Shown here one piece after another: positions 1-7,448 of a DNA stretch of 45,370 bases; position 1 is the first letter of the stretch, and each line of letters opens with the position of its first letter. The notes beneath the pieces were generated by a model. That model had not been told where the DNA came from. It searched no databases and saw only the letters and a list, made by a program, of their open reading frames with translations. The translations under genes and the position numbers were made by a program. Source of the DNA: JBGFRR01 sp041695045 (GTDB taxonomy: Bacteria > Bacteroidota > Ignavibacteria > UBA10030); assembly GCA_041695045.1 (NCBI GenBank), contig JBGFRR010000031.1, positions 1 to 45,370 of the forward strand, read 5' to 3'.

Positions 1-2
1 CA

Positions 3-170
3 GCGGGGAGGATTCTCTTTGGGTCGGATTCGGGGATGTTACCGCGAGGATACCGCTACGACATCGTGGACAACCAGCTGAAACTTGCGCAAGAGATGCG
101 CATTCCCACCGGCGACATCAAAAAGATCTTCTACGAGAACATGGCCGTGTTGGTGGATGGCACTGGTTAG
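3..170 (+). CDS. Amidohydrolase family 2, C-terminal end (cut by window edge)
   Basis: This is the last 55 codons of a gene that begins before the window. The reading frame gives RILFGSD followed by SGMLPRGYRYDIVDNQ and ends in KKIFYENMAVLVDGTG. RILFGSD is the classic C-terminal metal-site strand of TIM-barrel amidohydrolases (amidohydrolase_2 family), and a final helix of the type I-Y-E-N-A-x-x-L is normal for that family. The gene runs on the plus strand, against all intact genes that follow. Substrate cannot be told from this end. Two other pieces of the same 3' end occur at 1319 and 9200. About 35 bases after the stop are also shared with the copy at 1319. Confidence 0.6.
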   Translation, partial: AGRILFGSDSGMLPRGYRYDIVDNQLKLAQEMRIPTGDIKKIFYENMAVLVDGTG

Positions 171-226
171 TCAAAAAGCATCCGAGAAACAAAAACCTCC
201 GGCGACGACGCTCCATGGGGTTGTCG

Positions 227-286
227 GCATAACGTTTCTGGTAAGAGGCGCGGTGTGCCGCGTCCTTCTCAACCCGATAGTTAGGC
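227..286 (-). other. attC-like integron recombination site
   Basis: Read on the minus strand this 60-bp stretch starts with GCCTAAC (matches R'' consensus RYYYAAC) and ends with GTTATGC (near match to R' GTTRRRY, one mismatch, a form also present in Vibrio attC sites). Between them are partly complementary arms and a CGCGG-CACA-CCGCG hairpin, so the strand folds on itself as attC does. It begins exactly at the stop codon of hepT, the normal place for attC at the 3' end of a cassette gene. The length fits the short end of known attC sites. No integrase gene is visible. Confidence 0.5.
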
Positions 287-625
287 TTGTTGTGAATCAA
301 TGATCCGCTGGATGCTACGTTTCAGTTCTGGAAGTTTCTCGTCCACCACGTCCCACACGAGCTGATAATCCACCCCAAAGTAACTGTGGATCAGGCGGTC
401 GCGCATCTGAGCAATCGGACGCCACTCAACCTCGGAATGCGATGCCCGGAACTCCTCGGGAAGGTTCTTCACCGCTTCGCCGATAATTTCCAAGCTGCGC
501 ACGAACGCACGCCGCAATGTCTCATCCGCTGCGAAACGCTCATAGGTCAGAGTCTGACTCTGATCGAGGAGGTACTCGACTTCCACGAGAATATGCCGCA
601 GATAGTCACGCGGCTCGAAGGACAT
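281..625 (-). CDS. hepT: HepT-like toxin (DUF86 family)
   Basis: A 114-residue all-helical protein of the HEPN/DUF86 family. It carries the full toxin motif R-x4-H-x-Y at about residues 74-81 (RDRLIHSY), the RNase-type active site of HepT. In characterised MntA/HepT systems the partner MntA silences the toxin by attaching AMP to the tyrosine of this motif. The preceding gene on the same strand (606-923) is that partner and overlaps it by 20 bases, so the pair is translated together. The stop codon lies inside the attC-like site, which points to carriage as a mobile cassette. Confidence 0.85.
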   Translation of the reverse strand: MSFEPRDYLRHILVEVEYLLDQSQTLTYERFAADETLRRAFVRSLEIIGEAVKNLPEEFRASHSEVEWRPIAQMRDRLIHSYFGVDYQLVWDVVDEKLPELKRSIQRIIDSQQA

Positions 626-923
626 CCCTTGCCTCGGCCAAGATGTGCGGCCCGATAAAAGGTGAGAGTGACTCAGTGGTTACCACTTCGACCCGGTGCC
701 CCAAAGTGTCTTCGAGCAGATCCGCCAGCGCCATGAAGCGATCGAACGTCTTCTCTGTCGGAGCGAACTCGACAAGCACATCAACATCACTGTCGGGGCG
801 AGCCTCGTTGCGAAGCACGGATCCAAAGAGCGCCAGCCGACGAACACCGAGGCGCCGAATCTCGGACTCAACGGTTTGTAGCCGCCGGATCACCTCGTCA
901 CGGGTGAGGAAAATTTTGCTCAT
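606..923 (-). CDS. mntA: MntA-like minimal nucleotidyltransferase antitoxin
   Basis: A small nucleotidyltransferase of the pol-beta superfamily, about 105 residues. The signature G-S-x10-D-x-D is seen as GSVLRNEARPDSDVDV, with the two acidic residues that bind magnesium. MntA proteins use ATP to AMPylate the paired HepT toxin. The first ATG is at 923; an in-frame GTG five codons earlier (938) is possible, and neither has a clear Shine-Dalgarno. Together with hepT it forms a type VII-like toxin-antitoxin module. A GTTAGGC core sequence 43 bases upstream marks the likely upstream edge of the cassette. Confidence 0.85.
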   Translation of the reverse strand: MSKIFLTRDEVIRRLQTVESEIRRLGVRRLALFGSVLRNEARPDSDVDVLVEFAPTEKTFDRFMALADLLEDTLGHRVEVVTTESLSPFIGPHILAEARDVLRAA

Positions 924-965
924 GTGGAGAACATACACGAAACGTCTGACTGAAGCGAGGCGGAG

Positions 966-972
966 GCCTAAC
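966..972 (-). other. Integron core-site-like GTTAGGC at cassette edge
   Basis: On the minus strand this heptamer is GTTAGGC, a perfect GTTRRRY core, lying just upstream of mntA. In an integron array the R' core of the preceding attC site borders the next cassette in this way. A second match, ATCTAAC (RYYYAAC), is at 1069-1075, so 966-1075 could be a 110-bp preceding attC, but its inner arms pair poorly. The cassette would then be about 740 bp (230-972). Confidence 0.35.
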
Positions 973-1318
973 GACTGTTTATACGGTTTCCAAATAATAC
1001 CGCCATCTGGTGTGATTTCCAGATAATATACATCGTTGAACTTTCTCTATCAAGTGTACTGCCAATGCGTTAGATTGTCATCATTTTATCTTGTGTCTGT
1101 ATAGGCCCCAATTAATCAAGCACATTTATTGTAGTTGTCGATGAACTTGGCGATGCCGATGGCGTGCCGCAATCGGCACATCGGGACCAGGAGTGCTTCG
1201 TCCCAGACCAGGGGCTTTGGGCCAGGGCGCTGTTTTTCTCCCTTCGCTCGACTCCCCGTATACCACGCTGCCGACGAGAGTCCGGCCACCCCAGCAATAA
1301 GCCGATGGAATCGGCTCT
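973..1318. other. Gap with decayed sequence, no supported gene
   Basis: No intact gene is seen here. The minus strand between about 1110 and 1215 has an open stretch ending in IAKFIDNYNKCA and a stop that looks protein-like, but it matches no family I recognise and has no start. At 1300-1317 there is a short hairpin (AGCCGAT-gga-ATCGGCT) directly before the second amidohydrolase relic. A similar AAGCCGA hairpin precedes the third relic near 9148. Confidence 0.3.
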
Positions 1319-1436
1319 CGCTATCGGTACGACATTGTCGACAACCAGCTCAAGCTATCGCAGGAAATGCGCATCCCAGCGGCCGATATCAAGAAAATGT
1401 TCTTTGAGAATATGGTCGCGCTGGTGGATGGCACTA
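1319..1436 (+). pseudogene. Amidohydrolase 3'-end relic, copy 2
   Basis: The frame reads RYRYDIVDNQLKLSQEMRIP then ADIKKMFFENMVALVDGT, closely matching the gene end at 3-170 but with many synonymous and a few replacement changes. There is no upstream part of the gene. The stop codon region is split by the MITE-like element at 1434-1560, after which the shared downstream sequence (TTAGTCAAAAAGCATCCGAG) resumes at 1561 and runs to about 1598. It is a non-functional fragment. Confidence 0.6.
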
Positions 1437-1560
1437 GAGATCCGGCCGAAAAGTGTTACCACAAAGTCACTACGGCACAAAGTGCCACAAAATCAAATCG
1501 TTTTTCTTTGTGTCTTCGAGTCTTTGTGGTAAGAAGTTGGGTTTTCGGCCGCGTCTCTAG
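1434..1560. mobile_element. MITE-like insertion with 4-bp CTAG target duplication
   Basis: A 127-bp unit begins CTAGAGATCCGGCCGAAAA and ends with its near-perfect inverted repeat (17 of 19 bases). CTAG at both ends is best read as a target duplication, leaving a 119-bp element with 15-bp terminal inverted repeats. Inner arms (ACCACAAAG and CTTTGTGGT) also pair, so almost the whole element can fold into one hairpin. The element codes for nothing. The homologous sequence at 155-175 lacks it (GGCACTGGTTAGTC) and is in effect the empty site. Confidence 0.6.
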
Positions 1561-1638
1561 TTAGTCAAAAAGCATCCGAGAAACAAAAGCCTCCAGCGCG
1601 TTTGCGGCAGTTCCTCCTTGAACAACGTGTCTGTGCAT

Positions 1639-4600
1639 TTACCGCACAAGCAGTATTTTCTGTATCACAGCTTTCCCACCGCTCTCCAACCTCACAAAAT
1701 AGACGCCGCTCGGCACAGTGCTCGCATTCCACGCAACCGAATATGACCCCGACTGCTTTTCTTCATTGACGATTACGGCAACTTCCCGACCGAGGAGGTC
1801 ATAGATTTTCAGCGAAACCATTCCGACTTCCGCAATCCGAAATTCAAAATTCGTAGACGGGTTAAACGGATTGGGATACGCAACAAGCGAGACCTGTCCG
1901 CCTGAGGCGGATGCTGAAGACTCCGTTGTTTGGAACACTTGCTGTTGCCTTGTGCTCGGCTGAGTTTCGCCATCAGCCACCTCCATCAACCACGCGGCTA
2001 CGGCGACCATCTCTTCGTCCGGATATCGTGCTTGTAATGTCGTGAGCTGCTCACGAGCCTGACGGTATTGCTTCGAGTTGTAGTTGATGAAGAACTGATT
2101 CAACCTGCCGTGCTTCTCGTGTTCTGTCCCGGCAAAGTCGCTGATGAGCGTGTTATTGACTGCTAAGGCCTGAGCAAGGTTTCCATCTACCCGATAACAG
2201 TTGGAGAGAATTTCAAGCGCCGTAGCTCGAAATGGATTTGTTGCTTTGCTCAAGGACTCGATGTATGCCAGAACGTATTTGTCTCTGAACTCCCGATAAA
2301 CATTGCCTAATTCGATGAGCGCGAACATGGCTTCATCGGAATGCGGGGCGTCTGTCAGCAGCGACCGGTAAATGGCAATCGCATCTTGATGTCGGCCGGC
2401 AAAACGGTGTTCAAGCGCCCGGATGAGGAATGAGCGGCGATCATACGTCCCCACAGTATTCGAAGCCAGAACGTTGAGCGTAGGAACCAGAACAGGTGGA
2501 GCAGGGTCGGGTGCAAGGCGAAACGCAGCCCCCGGATCGCTCGTCAGCCACGGGTCATAGTAAATCGCAGAACCAGATGCGGCCTGGATTTTCGACGCAT
2601 CCGGCGGACTCTGGCCCCACCATGCATGCATCGCGTAAATGATAGAGGTCTCGTGGGCATAGGCATTGGCAGTGAAATTGCCAAAGATACGATTCTTATA
2701 GGCAACATCGGACGGGCCTGCGTAAACAGTTGAGGAACCTCTCGCTTCAAGGCCGATGGGGAAGTCTCTGAGAGTGTTTCTTCCTTCACCCGCTGGCGAT
2801 GTACTCCCTAACATTGGGCTTGCAAGATCGATGCACCAGACAGCCGCAGCACCAGCAAAAGTGCTGGCTGAACCGGTGATATTGTTGAAGCGGAGCGTGG
2901 GGTTGGATTTTCTGATATCCACGCCGTGCCATTCGGTGTTGCGGATCGTGTTACTGAGAATCTGAGGCGCTCCGAGTTCTATCACGCGAATGCCTTTTGC
3001 GGTACCGGTGATATTTTCAATCGTGGTGTTTTGAATCGTGGGTGAGGCATTGTTGACCGTAATGCCGGCTTTGCTACCGTCGTTCGAGTAGACTCGTGAG
3101 ATGGTGCAGCCGTTGATGTTGCCTGAGCTGCCGCTGTTGAAGAGGATGCCGCTCCAGGTACTGGAAGATGAGGTGCTAGTGAAGGTGGCGCTCGTGGCAT
3201 TGAGTGTGCCGTTGATGACAAGAGAGGTGCCTGGTGCAAAACGAACTACTGTTCCGGCCTTCACAGTAAGAGTCTTGCCGCTTTGGATAGTGATGTTCTC
3301 TACAAACGTTACGACTTCTCCGCTGCCACCAATAGTACCACCGTAGTTCTCCAACGTATATTTGAGAGCTTTGTACGCGTTGATGCGGCCGTAGCCGTAC
3401 AAATTGTCTCTCCCCGGATCTCCCTTATCGTCTGCACCCTGTTCAAGAGCTGTCCTCACTTGAACCGGAGTGAGATTGGGATTCAGGGAGAGCACTAACG
3501 CTGCAGTGCCTGCGACATGTGGAGTTGCCATTGAAGTGCCAGCGAGATAGCTATAGTTTTGTGTTAGGTCGGTACTATAGTAAGTTTGATAGAGAAAAGG
3601 ATAATTGGGCGTCGTTGAAAAGATGTTTTGGCCCAAGTTGTTAGGACCGTTGAAACGGTATCGCGTACCATCAAAATAGCTCCCCCAGCCGCCGGGTGCA
3701 GAAACATTAATCTGGGGACCCACATTTGAATAGCTCGCGATCTGATCATTATGGTCCGTTGCCGAAACCGCTATGACACTCGAGTAAGTGCTCGAATATG
3801 CTGCAGGGTAATAAACGGGATTGCCATTCCCATTTCCTGCTCCAGCGACAAGCAGAACTCCGTACGTATTGGCATAGATTACGGCGTTCTCTTTCGTCGT
3901 TGATTGGGCGCCACCAGCGCTGTAATTTATCACTACCTTCACTCCCGGGTTGTTGCGCTGATAATCAACAGCATCTTTGACACCGTTGTAAAACGCTTCG
4001 TCTAGAATTCCACCACTGCTAGAAACTTTGATGACTCGTAGCCTACATCCCCAAGCCACTCCTGCCACTCCGGTTCCATTATTCGTTTCCGCGCTCGCGA
4101 TACCAGAGACATGGGTGCCATGACCAAGATTATCTCGAAGACCGGTTCCATCGTTCGCAAGATCTGCGCCCATTATGATCTTATTCCCATCGTCGAGGTC
4201 GGGGTGGGATAGTAATCCGTCTATCATGGGAATTCCGGAATCAAGAATAGCCAAAACGACGTTAGAGTTTCCTGTTGTGATTCCCCAAGCCTCTGGCGCA
4301 TCGATATCCGCGTCAAACGTTCCTGTAGGCGGTGTTTGGCTCGTATTCTTCAGTGCCCATTGATGAGGATATGTTGCAGGGTTTGTTCCCTTGAAGTAGG
4401 GGTCGTTTGGTTCCAGTGCTTGAAACCGATTAACAAAGTTTGGTTCAGCCGCTTTTATTGCCGGTATTTTTTGCAGTTGAGAAATGACAGCGAATATGTC
4501 GGAGCCCGCAGGCAACTCAACAAGCGCCCAGCCCATTTCATCAAAATCATACCGAAACTTTGCTTGATGCCGAGCAAGCAAGGAAGTCACCTCCGTGCGC

Positions 4601-4779
4601 GATGCACCGGATTTGAGCGTAATTGCGATTTCCCCTTCGAGATATTCGACTTGACGTCCATTCCAAACTACGGTTCTCACTTCTTTTCCACGAATTCGCT
4701 CCTGTGCGAGAAGGAACGGCGAGCAAACCGAAGTGTAAGCACAAAGAAGGAGCACAAGTATCGTTCTATAATGTTGCAT
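1639..4779 (-). CDS. Secreted subtilisin-like serine protease (S8) with beta-helix region and T9SS sorting domain
   Basis: This 1046-residue exported protease has a signal peptide (about 1-26, ending SPFLLAQ), a pro-domain (about 30-120), then a peptidase S8 domain. The catalytic triad is visible: Asp180 in VVLAILDSG, His220 in GHGTHVSG and Ser416 in AGTSMATPHVAG, with the oxyanion Asn at 285. Residues about 500-740 form parallel beta-helix-type repeats. Residues about 790-910 look like TPR helices. The last 80 residues are a T9SS sorting domain (YPNPFNPST, LGREV, SGVYFVRLESG). It is predicted to be exported by T9SS to the cell surface or medium and to degrade proteins. ATG 4779 is supported by a GGGAG eight bases upstream. 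A 15-bp palindrome lies in the linker before the sorting domain. Confidence 0.93.
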   Translation of the reverse strand: MQHYRTILVLLLCAYTSVCSPFLLAQERIRGKEVRTVVWNGRQVEYLEGEIAITLKSGASRTEVTSLLARHQAKFRYDFDEMGWALVELPAGSDIFAVISQLQKIPAIKAAEPNFVNRFQALEPNDPYFKGTNPATYPHQWALKNTSQTPPTGTFDADIDAPEAWGITTGNSNVVLAILDSGIPMIDGLLSHPDLDDGNKIIMGADLANDGTGLRDNLGHGTHVSGIASAETNNGTGVAGVAWGCRLRVIKVSSSGGILDEAFYNGVKDAVDYQRNNPGVKVVINYSAGGAQSTTKENAVIYANTYGVLLVAGAGNGNGNPVYYPAAYSSTYSSVIAVSATDHNDQIASYSNVGPQINVSAPGGWGSYFDGTRYRFNGPNNLGQNIFSTTPNYPFLYQTYYSTDLTQNYSYLAGTSMATPHVAGTAALVLSLNPNLTPVQVRTALEQGADDKGDPGRDNLYGYGRINAYKALKYTLENYGGTIGGSGEVVTFVENITIQSGKTLTVKAGTVVRFAPGTSLVINGTLNATSATFTSTSSSSTWSGILFNSGSSGNINGCTISRVYSNDGSKAGITVNNASPTIQNTTIENITGTAKGIRVIELGAPQILSNTIRNTEWHGVDIRKSNPTLRFNNITGSASTFAGAAAVWCIDLASPMLGSTSPAGEGRNTLRDFPIGLEARGSSTVYAGPSDVAYKNRIFGNFTANAYAHETSIIYAMHAWWGQSPPDASKIQAASGSAIYYDPWLTSDPGAAFRLAPDPAPPVLVPTLNVLASNTVGTYDRRSFLIRALEHRFAGRHQDAIAIYRSLLTDAPHSDEAMFALIELGNVYREFRDKYVLAYIESLSKATNPFRATALEILSNCYRVDGNLAQALAVNNTLISDFAGTEHEKHGRLNQFFINYNSKQYRQAREQLTTLQARYPDEEMVAVAAWLMEVADGETQPSTRQQQVFQTTESSASASGGQVSLVAYPNPFNPSTNFEFRIAEVGMVSLKIYDLLGREVAVIVNEEKQSGSYSVAWNASTVPSGVYFVRLESGGKAVIQKILLVR
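1897..1911. repeat. 15-bp palindrome TCCGCCTGAGGCGGA inside the protease gene
   Basis: The palindrome encodes part of a Ser-Ala-Ser-Gly-Gly linker right before the T9SS sorting domain. The identical 15-mer occurs at 45307-45321 inside a group II intron domain V. It behaves like a dispersed short palindromic element that tolerates in-frame placement in a flexible linker. Confidence 0.5.
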
Positions 4780-4787
4780 GGTATTTT

Positions 4788-4792
4788 CTCCC
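4788..4792 (-). promoter_or_regulatory. Ribosome binding site of the S8 protease
   Basis: The minus strand reads GGGAG eight bases before ATG 4779, which fixes the start of the protease gene. Confidence 0.5.
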
Positions 4793-4831
4793 TATTCTAA
4801 ATTCTTCTGTTCATTTCATTGGCTTGTTTGA

Positions 4832-4854
4832 GAAAAGTATTCTTGCTACTTTTC
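4832..4854. other. Leader hairpin GAAAAGTA / TACTTTTC
   Basis: A perfect 8-bp stem with a 7-base loop lies about 50 bases upstream of the protease start. It has no clean U-run on the minus strand. Its role is unknown; it could be part of a leader structure. Confidence 0.3.
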
Positions 4855-4864
4855 TTACAGACAA

Positions 4865-4945
4865 AGCGCCCTGTGGGACACAGTTGTCCTTTGCAAACAA
4901 AATCCTAGGCCGGATTTTTTGCACAGACACTCCCTAAAGGGCGCT
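4865..4945 (-). terminator. Nested hairpins, probable terminator of the 4990-6750 gene
   Basis: The inner hairpin AAAATCC-taggcc-GGATTTT (4899-4918) has A/T-rich flanks on both sides and can act in either direction. It is enclosed by a second perfect 8-bp stem (AGCGCCCT at 4865-4872 with AGGGCGCT at 4938-4945). It lies 45-125 bases past the stop of the upstream minus-strand gene. The rest of the 210-bp gap to the protease holds no gene. Confidence 0.45.
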
Positions 4946-4989
4946 GTTTATTTGTGGGGGAGACCGATCATGAAGATCTGTTGGCCGAA

Positions 4990-6750
4990 TCATTGCCTTA
5001 GCCTCAATCTATAAAGGCCACTTGTTGAACCGAAGTACAGCCAGCGTCCGCCTGGAGAAACCTCAAGAGCAGTGTACGCATAAACACCTGTTGGTGGGTG
5101 TGTAAAATCGATCTTTAGCCATTTTGTCCCATGCAGCCATCTTCGAAAAATCCACCCATCACTGCGATGATTCCCAAAAAGAAAAATCTCATTTCCCTCA
5201 TCTGTCACAGCGAGCCGGTTGTTCCCTATCGAATCGGGTAGGCCTTGGTTAAAAAGGAACCATGTGGTTCCCTCGTTACCGCTTTTCCACACTTCACCCC
5301 ATGGTCTCATTCCAGTTACCAGCATCCCACCTGGTAGCGCAAGTATGTCAGCGATTTCTTTAGAGGTTTCTCCCAAGCCTGTTATTTCCCACGTTGTCCC
5401 ACCATCCGTAGTTTTATACAATCTTCCGCGCTGGGTTGTACCAGCATAGACGAAGCTCGGTTTAATGAAATCTATCGCAATGCTTGTTACACCATCAGTT
5501 AGATCGCCATAGTTTCGTGCAAGGTCTGCCCAACTCTCTCCACCGTTGGTGCTCTTATAGAGACTTCCACCAAAGAATCCCACCGTCCCAACATAGATCA
5601 CATTTGATTGAGCTGGGTCTATCGCAATACTATATGCAAACGTCTCCCAATCCAATCTGATGCCCTGGCTAATATCGCGCCATGTTCTTCCTCCGTCGGC
5701 GCTTTTGAGTACACCATGCGGCAACGCATAGATCACATTCGGATTCGTTTGGTCTACAGCGAGCGCCCTGTAATTCCCTCCGACAATCAGCGTGTCCCAC
5801 GTTTGACCTCCGTTTGTGGTCTTGAAGAGCTTACCGAGAACGCCATAACTAAAATCAAACGCCGTCCCAGCATAGATCACATTCGTATCTGTTGGGTGAA
5901 ACGCAAGAGAGGTCACTCGCTCACCAGCCAATCCCAAAAACTCCCACTCACCGATATACTCCTCCGTCATTGGGAAGTTCAACACCGTGTCGCTCGTGAT
6001 AATCACATTCTCTTTTTTCATCGGCTTGATCATCGGCTTCGTGCTGTCGGTGTTTTCAATGTACACTATATAGCTCTCCGTATGATTAAGTTTGAGAGGG
6101 CTAACTGTCTCCGATATGCGTGCATGCGTGGAAGGCGATAGCAAGGAAAGAACTCCGCCGTTACTGAGGTACAACATTTTCCTCACGTGGATACCCTGAA
6201 CTCCTTGCAATTGATAAAAATAGACGCCGTATGCCACTTTCCTCCCCGCCTCATCCGTGCCGTCCCACTGCAATTGGTATGTTCCCCGCGGGAGCTGTTG
6301 TTGAGTGAAGGTTTTTACTCTTCTGCCAAGGATATCGTAGATAGCAATCGTAACAGGCGTTTCCGTAGGCAGCGTGTACCGGATTGTTGTTTGTTCTGAA
6401 AATGGATTCGGATAATTCTGATGGAGTTCGAACGTGGGGATTTCACCTTTTGTGGTCTCAATCTTTGTGAGAGTAACAATGAACTCCCCTAGGGAGTCTG
6501 TGACGGCAGAGAACCGCTTCATGCTATCGGTGGCACTCTCGAAACGAATAAGGGTACCATAGACGGGTGCTCCGTTCATCGTAATCACTCTGCCGGTAAT
6601 CCGAGAACCACTGTATAGCGAACTACAAAGAATTACCAGTAAAGCCGAGCAGACAACAACCCTTGCACGGTAACAGTAACCCCTGCTTCTATGGACTACC
6701 TCCATACCGTTGACATAGCACGCCTTTATCATCACCCATGTCTCTTTCAC
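4990..6750 (-). CDS. Exported beta-propeller protein with internal FlgD/T9SS-like domain
   Basis: About 586 residues with an N-terminal export segment (hydrophobic around residues 30-46). A short carboxypeptidase-regulatory-like fold follows (GRVITMNGAPVYG, about 50-95). Next comes a FlgD/T9SS-sorting-like domain (NYPNPFSEQT, YDILGRRV, GVYFYQLQG, about 108-195). The C-terminal half is a propeller of sortilin/BNR type with repeated blades such as TNGGQTWDT, SADGGRTWRD and TDGGTTWE. It probably acts at the surface, perhaps binding glycan or protein. Normally the sorting-like domain is last; here it is internal. The first start is GTG 6750; ATG 6732 or ATG 6705 are possible. A strong promoter lies at 6784-6812. 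Confidence 0.75.
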   Translation of the reverse strand: MKETWVMIKACYVNGMEVVHRSRGYCYRARVVVCSALLVILCSSLYSGSRITGRVITMNGAPVYGTLIRFESATDSMKRFSAVTDSLGEFIVTLTKIETTKGEIPTFELHQNYPNPFSEQTTIRYTLPTETPVTIAIYDILGRRVKTFTQQQLPRGTYQLQWDGTDEAGRKVAYGVYFYQLQGVQGIHVRKMLYLSNGGVLSLLSPSTHARISETVSPLKLNHTESYIVYIENTDSTKPMIKPMKKENVIITSDTVLNFPMTEEYIGEWEFLGLAGERVTSLAFHPTDTNVIYAGTAFDFSYGVLGKLFKTTNGGQTWDTLIVGGNYRALAVDQTNPNVIYALPHGVLKSADGGRTWRDISQGIRLDWETFAYSIAIDPAQSNVIYVGTVGFFGGSLYKSTNGGESWADLARNYGDLTDGVTSIAIDFIKPSFVYAGTTQRGRLYKTTDGGTTWEITGLGETSKEIADILALPGGMLVTGMRPWGEVWKSGNEGTTWFLFNQGLPDSIGNNRLAVTDEGNEIFLFGNHRSDGWIFRRWLHGTKWLKIDFTHPPTGVYAYTALEVSPGGRWLYFGSTSGLYRLRLRQ

Positions 6751-6783
6751 CTAATTGGAACTAATCATTGCGATGAGCTTCCA

Positions 6784-6812
6784 AGAATATAACAAAAAAC
6801 AGCGAGTGTCAA
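6784..6812 (-). promoter_or_regulatory. Sigma70-type promoter for the 4990-6750 gene
   Basis: On the minus strand TTGACA (6807-6812) is followed by 17 bases and TATTCT (6784-6789). It lies about 35 bases upstream of the earliest start codon, the expected position. Confidence 0.6.
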
Positions 6813-6851
6813 GAGGATCGACAAGGTTAAATCACTTTTTGTGATCCCGAA

Positions 6852-7028
6852 CATCTGTGTCGTAGTGCGGGGTTGGCTGAGATTTCGTTGGGAAAATTCT
6901 TGTCGGCAACGCTGCTCGACGTCGGCATCAAAGCATATCTCTATGCAGTCGCGATTGCCAACAGCGTTGGCGCGTCAAGCATCACCGAAGCGCTCAACTG
7001 TCAAACGGTCGCGACGCTCATCGTGTTA
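6852..7028 (+). pseudogene. Relic of a TVP38/TMEM64 (VTT/DedA-like) membrane protein C-terminus
   Basis: An open frame with no start reads SAGLAEISLGKFLSATLLD, then GIKAYLYAVAIANSVGASS and a second hydrophobic stretch (TVATLIVLATLV). The pattern resembles the last part of VTT-domain membrane proteins, where a GLT-x-I-x-L-x-x-F motif precedes the final membrane helices. It lies on the plus strand between minus-strand genes and overlaps the end of the next gene slightly. The family call is from pattern memory and is weak. Confidence 0.3.
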
Positions 7029-7329
7029 GCCACTCTCGTCTCTCATATACGATGTCTTCAATGCCTCCATCGAGCGTGACAACCACTTCTTTCTTCTTCA
7101 CCTCCTCCATCGTCTTGCCTGCACTCTCTCCCAGCTCAACGCCAACAACACGATGCTTACCCCGCTCCAACGTCTTGCCTTCCAACAAAATCCCCATCGT
7201 TGTCTCCAACACCATCTCCGATTCACGCGAACTCAGCTCAAACCCATTCTTCAGCTCCCATAGCAACAACCCATCCGCATGTTTCTCCTTTAACCGCGCT
7301 AACCGCTGCTGCTGTGCTTCACTCATCAT
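7018..7329 (-). CDS. Small hypothetical protein, 103 residues
   Basis: I do not recognise the family. The protein is charged, with a helical N-terminal half (repeated Leu/Lys/Glu, then SSRESEMVLETTMGILLEG) and a beta-rich C-terminal half (KKKEVVVTLDGGIEDIVYE). No membrane segment or signal peptide is seen. The start is well supported: AAGGAGG lies seven bases before ATG 7329. The helix-plus-strand layout would suit a small regulator or a truncated domain, but I assign no function. It stands alone between the beta-propeller gene at 7449 and the VTT relic. Confidence 0.5.
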   Translation of the reverse strand: MMSEAQQQRLARLKEKHADGLLLWELKNGFELSSRESEMVLETTMGILLEGKTLERGKHRVVGVELGESAGKTMEEVKKKEVVVTLDGGIEDIVYERREWLTR

Positions 7330-7336
7330 TTGTCTT

Positions 7337-7343
7337 CCTCCTT
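7337..7343 (-). promoter_or_regulatory. Strong Shine-Dalgarno AAGGAGG for the 7018-7329 gene
   Basis: A full-consensus ribosome binding site lies seven bases upstream of ATG 7329 and argues that this small unknown gene is real. Confidence 0.55.
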
Positions 7344-7448
7344 GTGGTGTGATGATCTCCTGTCAAGCGAACTGCAACTCTACCTAAATTACTCACTGCA
7401 CGTTCACTCAGCAAGAGTTTTCTTCCACCAAGGGGGTGACAAATGGCA

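Noticed and set aside
1112..1297. Short minus-strand open frame before the second amidohydrolase relic
   Set aside because: No ribosome binding site or recognisable family; probably part of decayed sequence.
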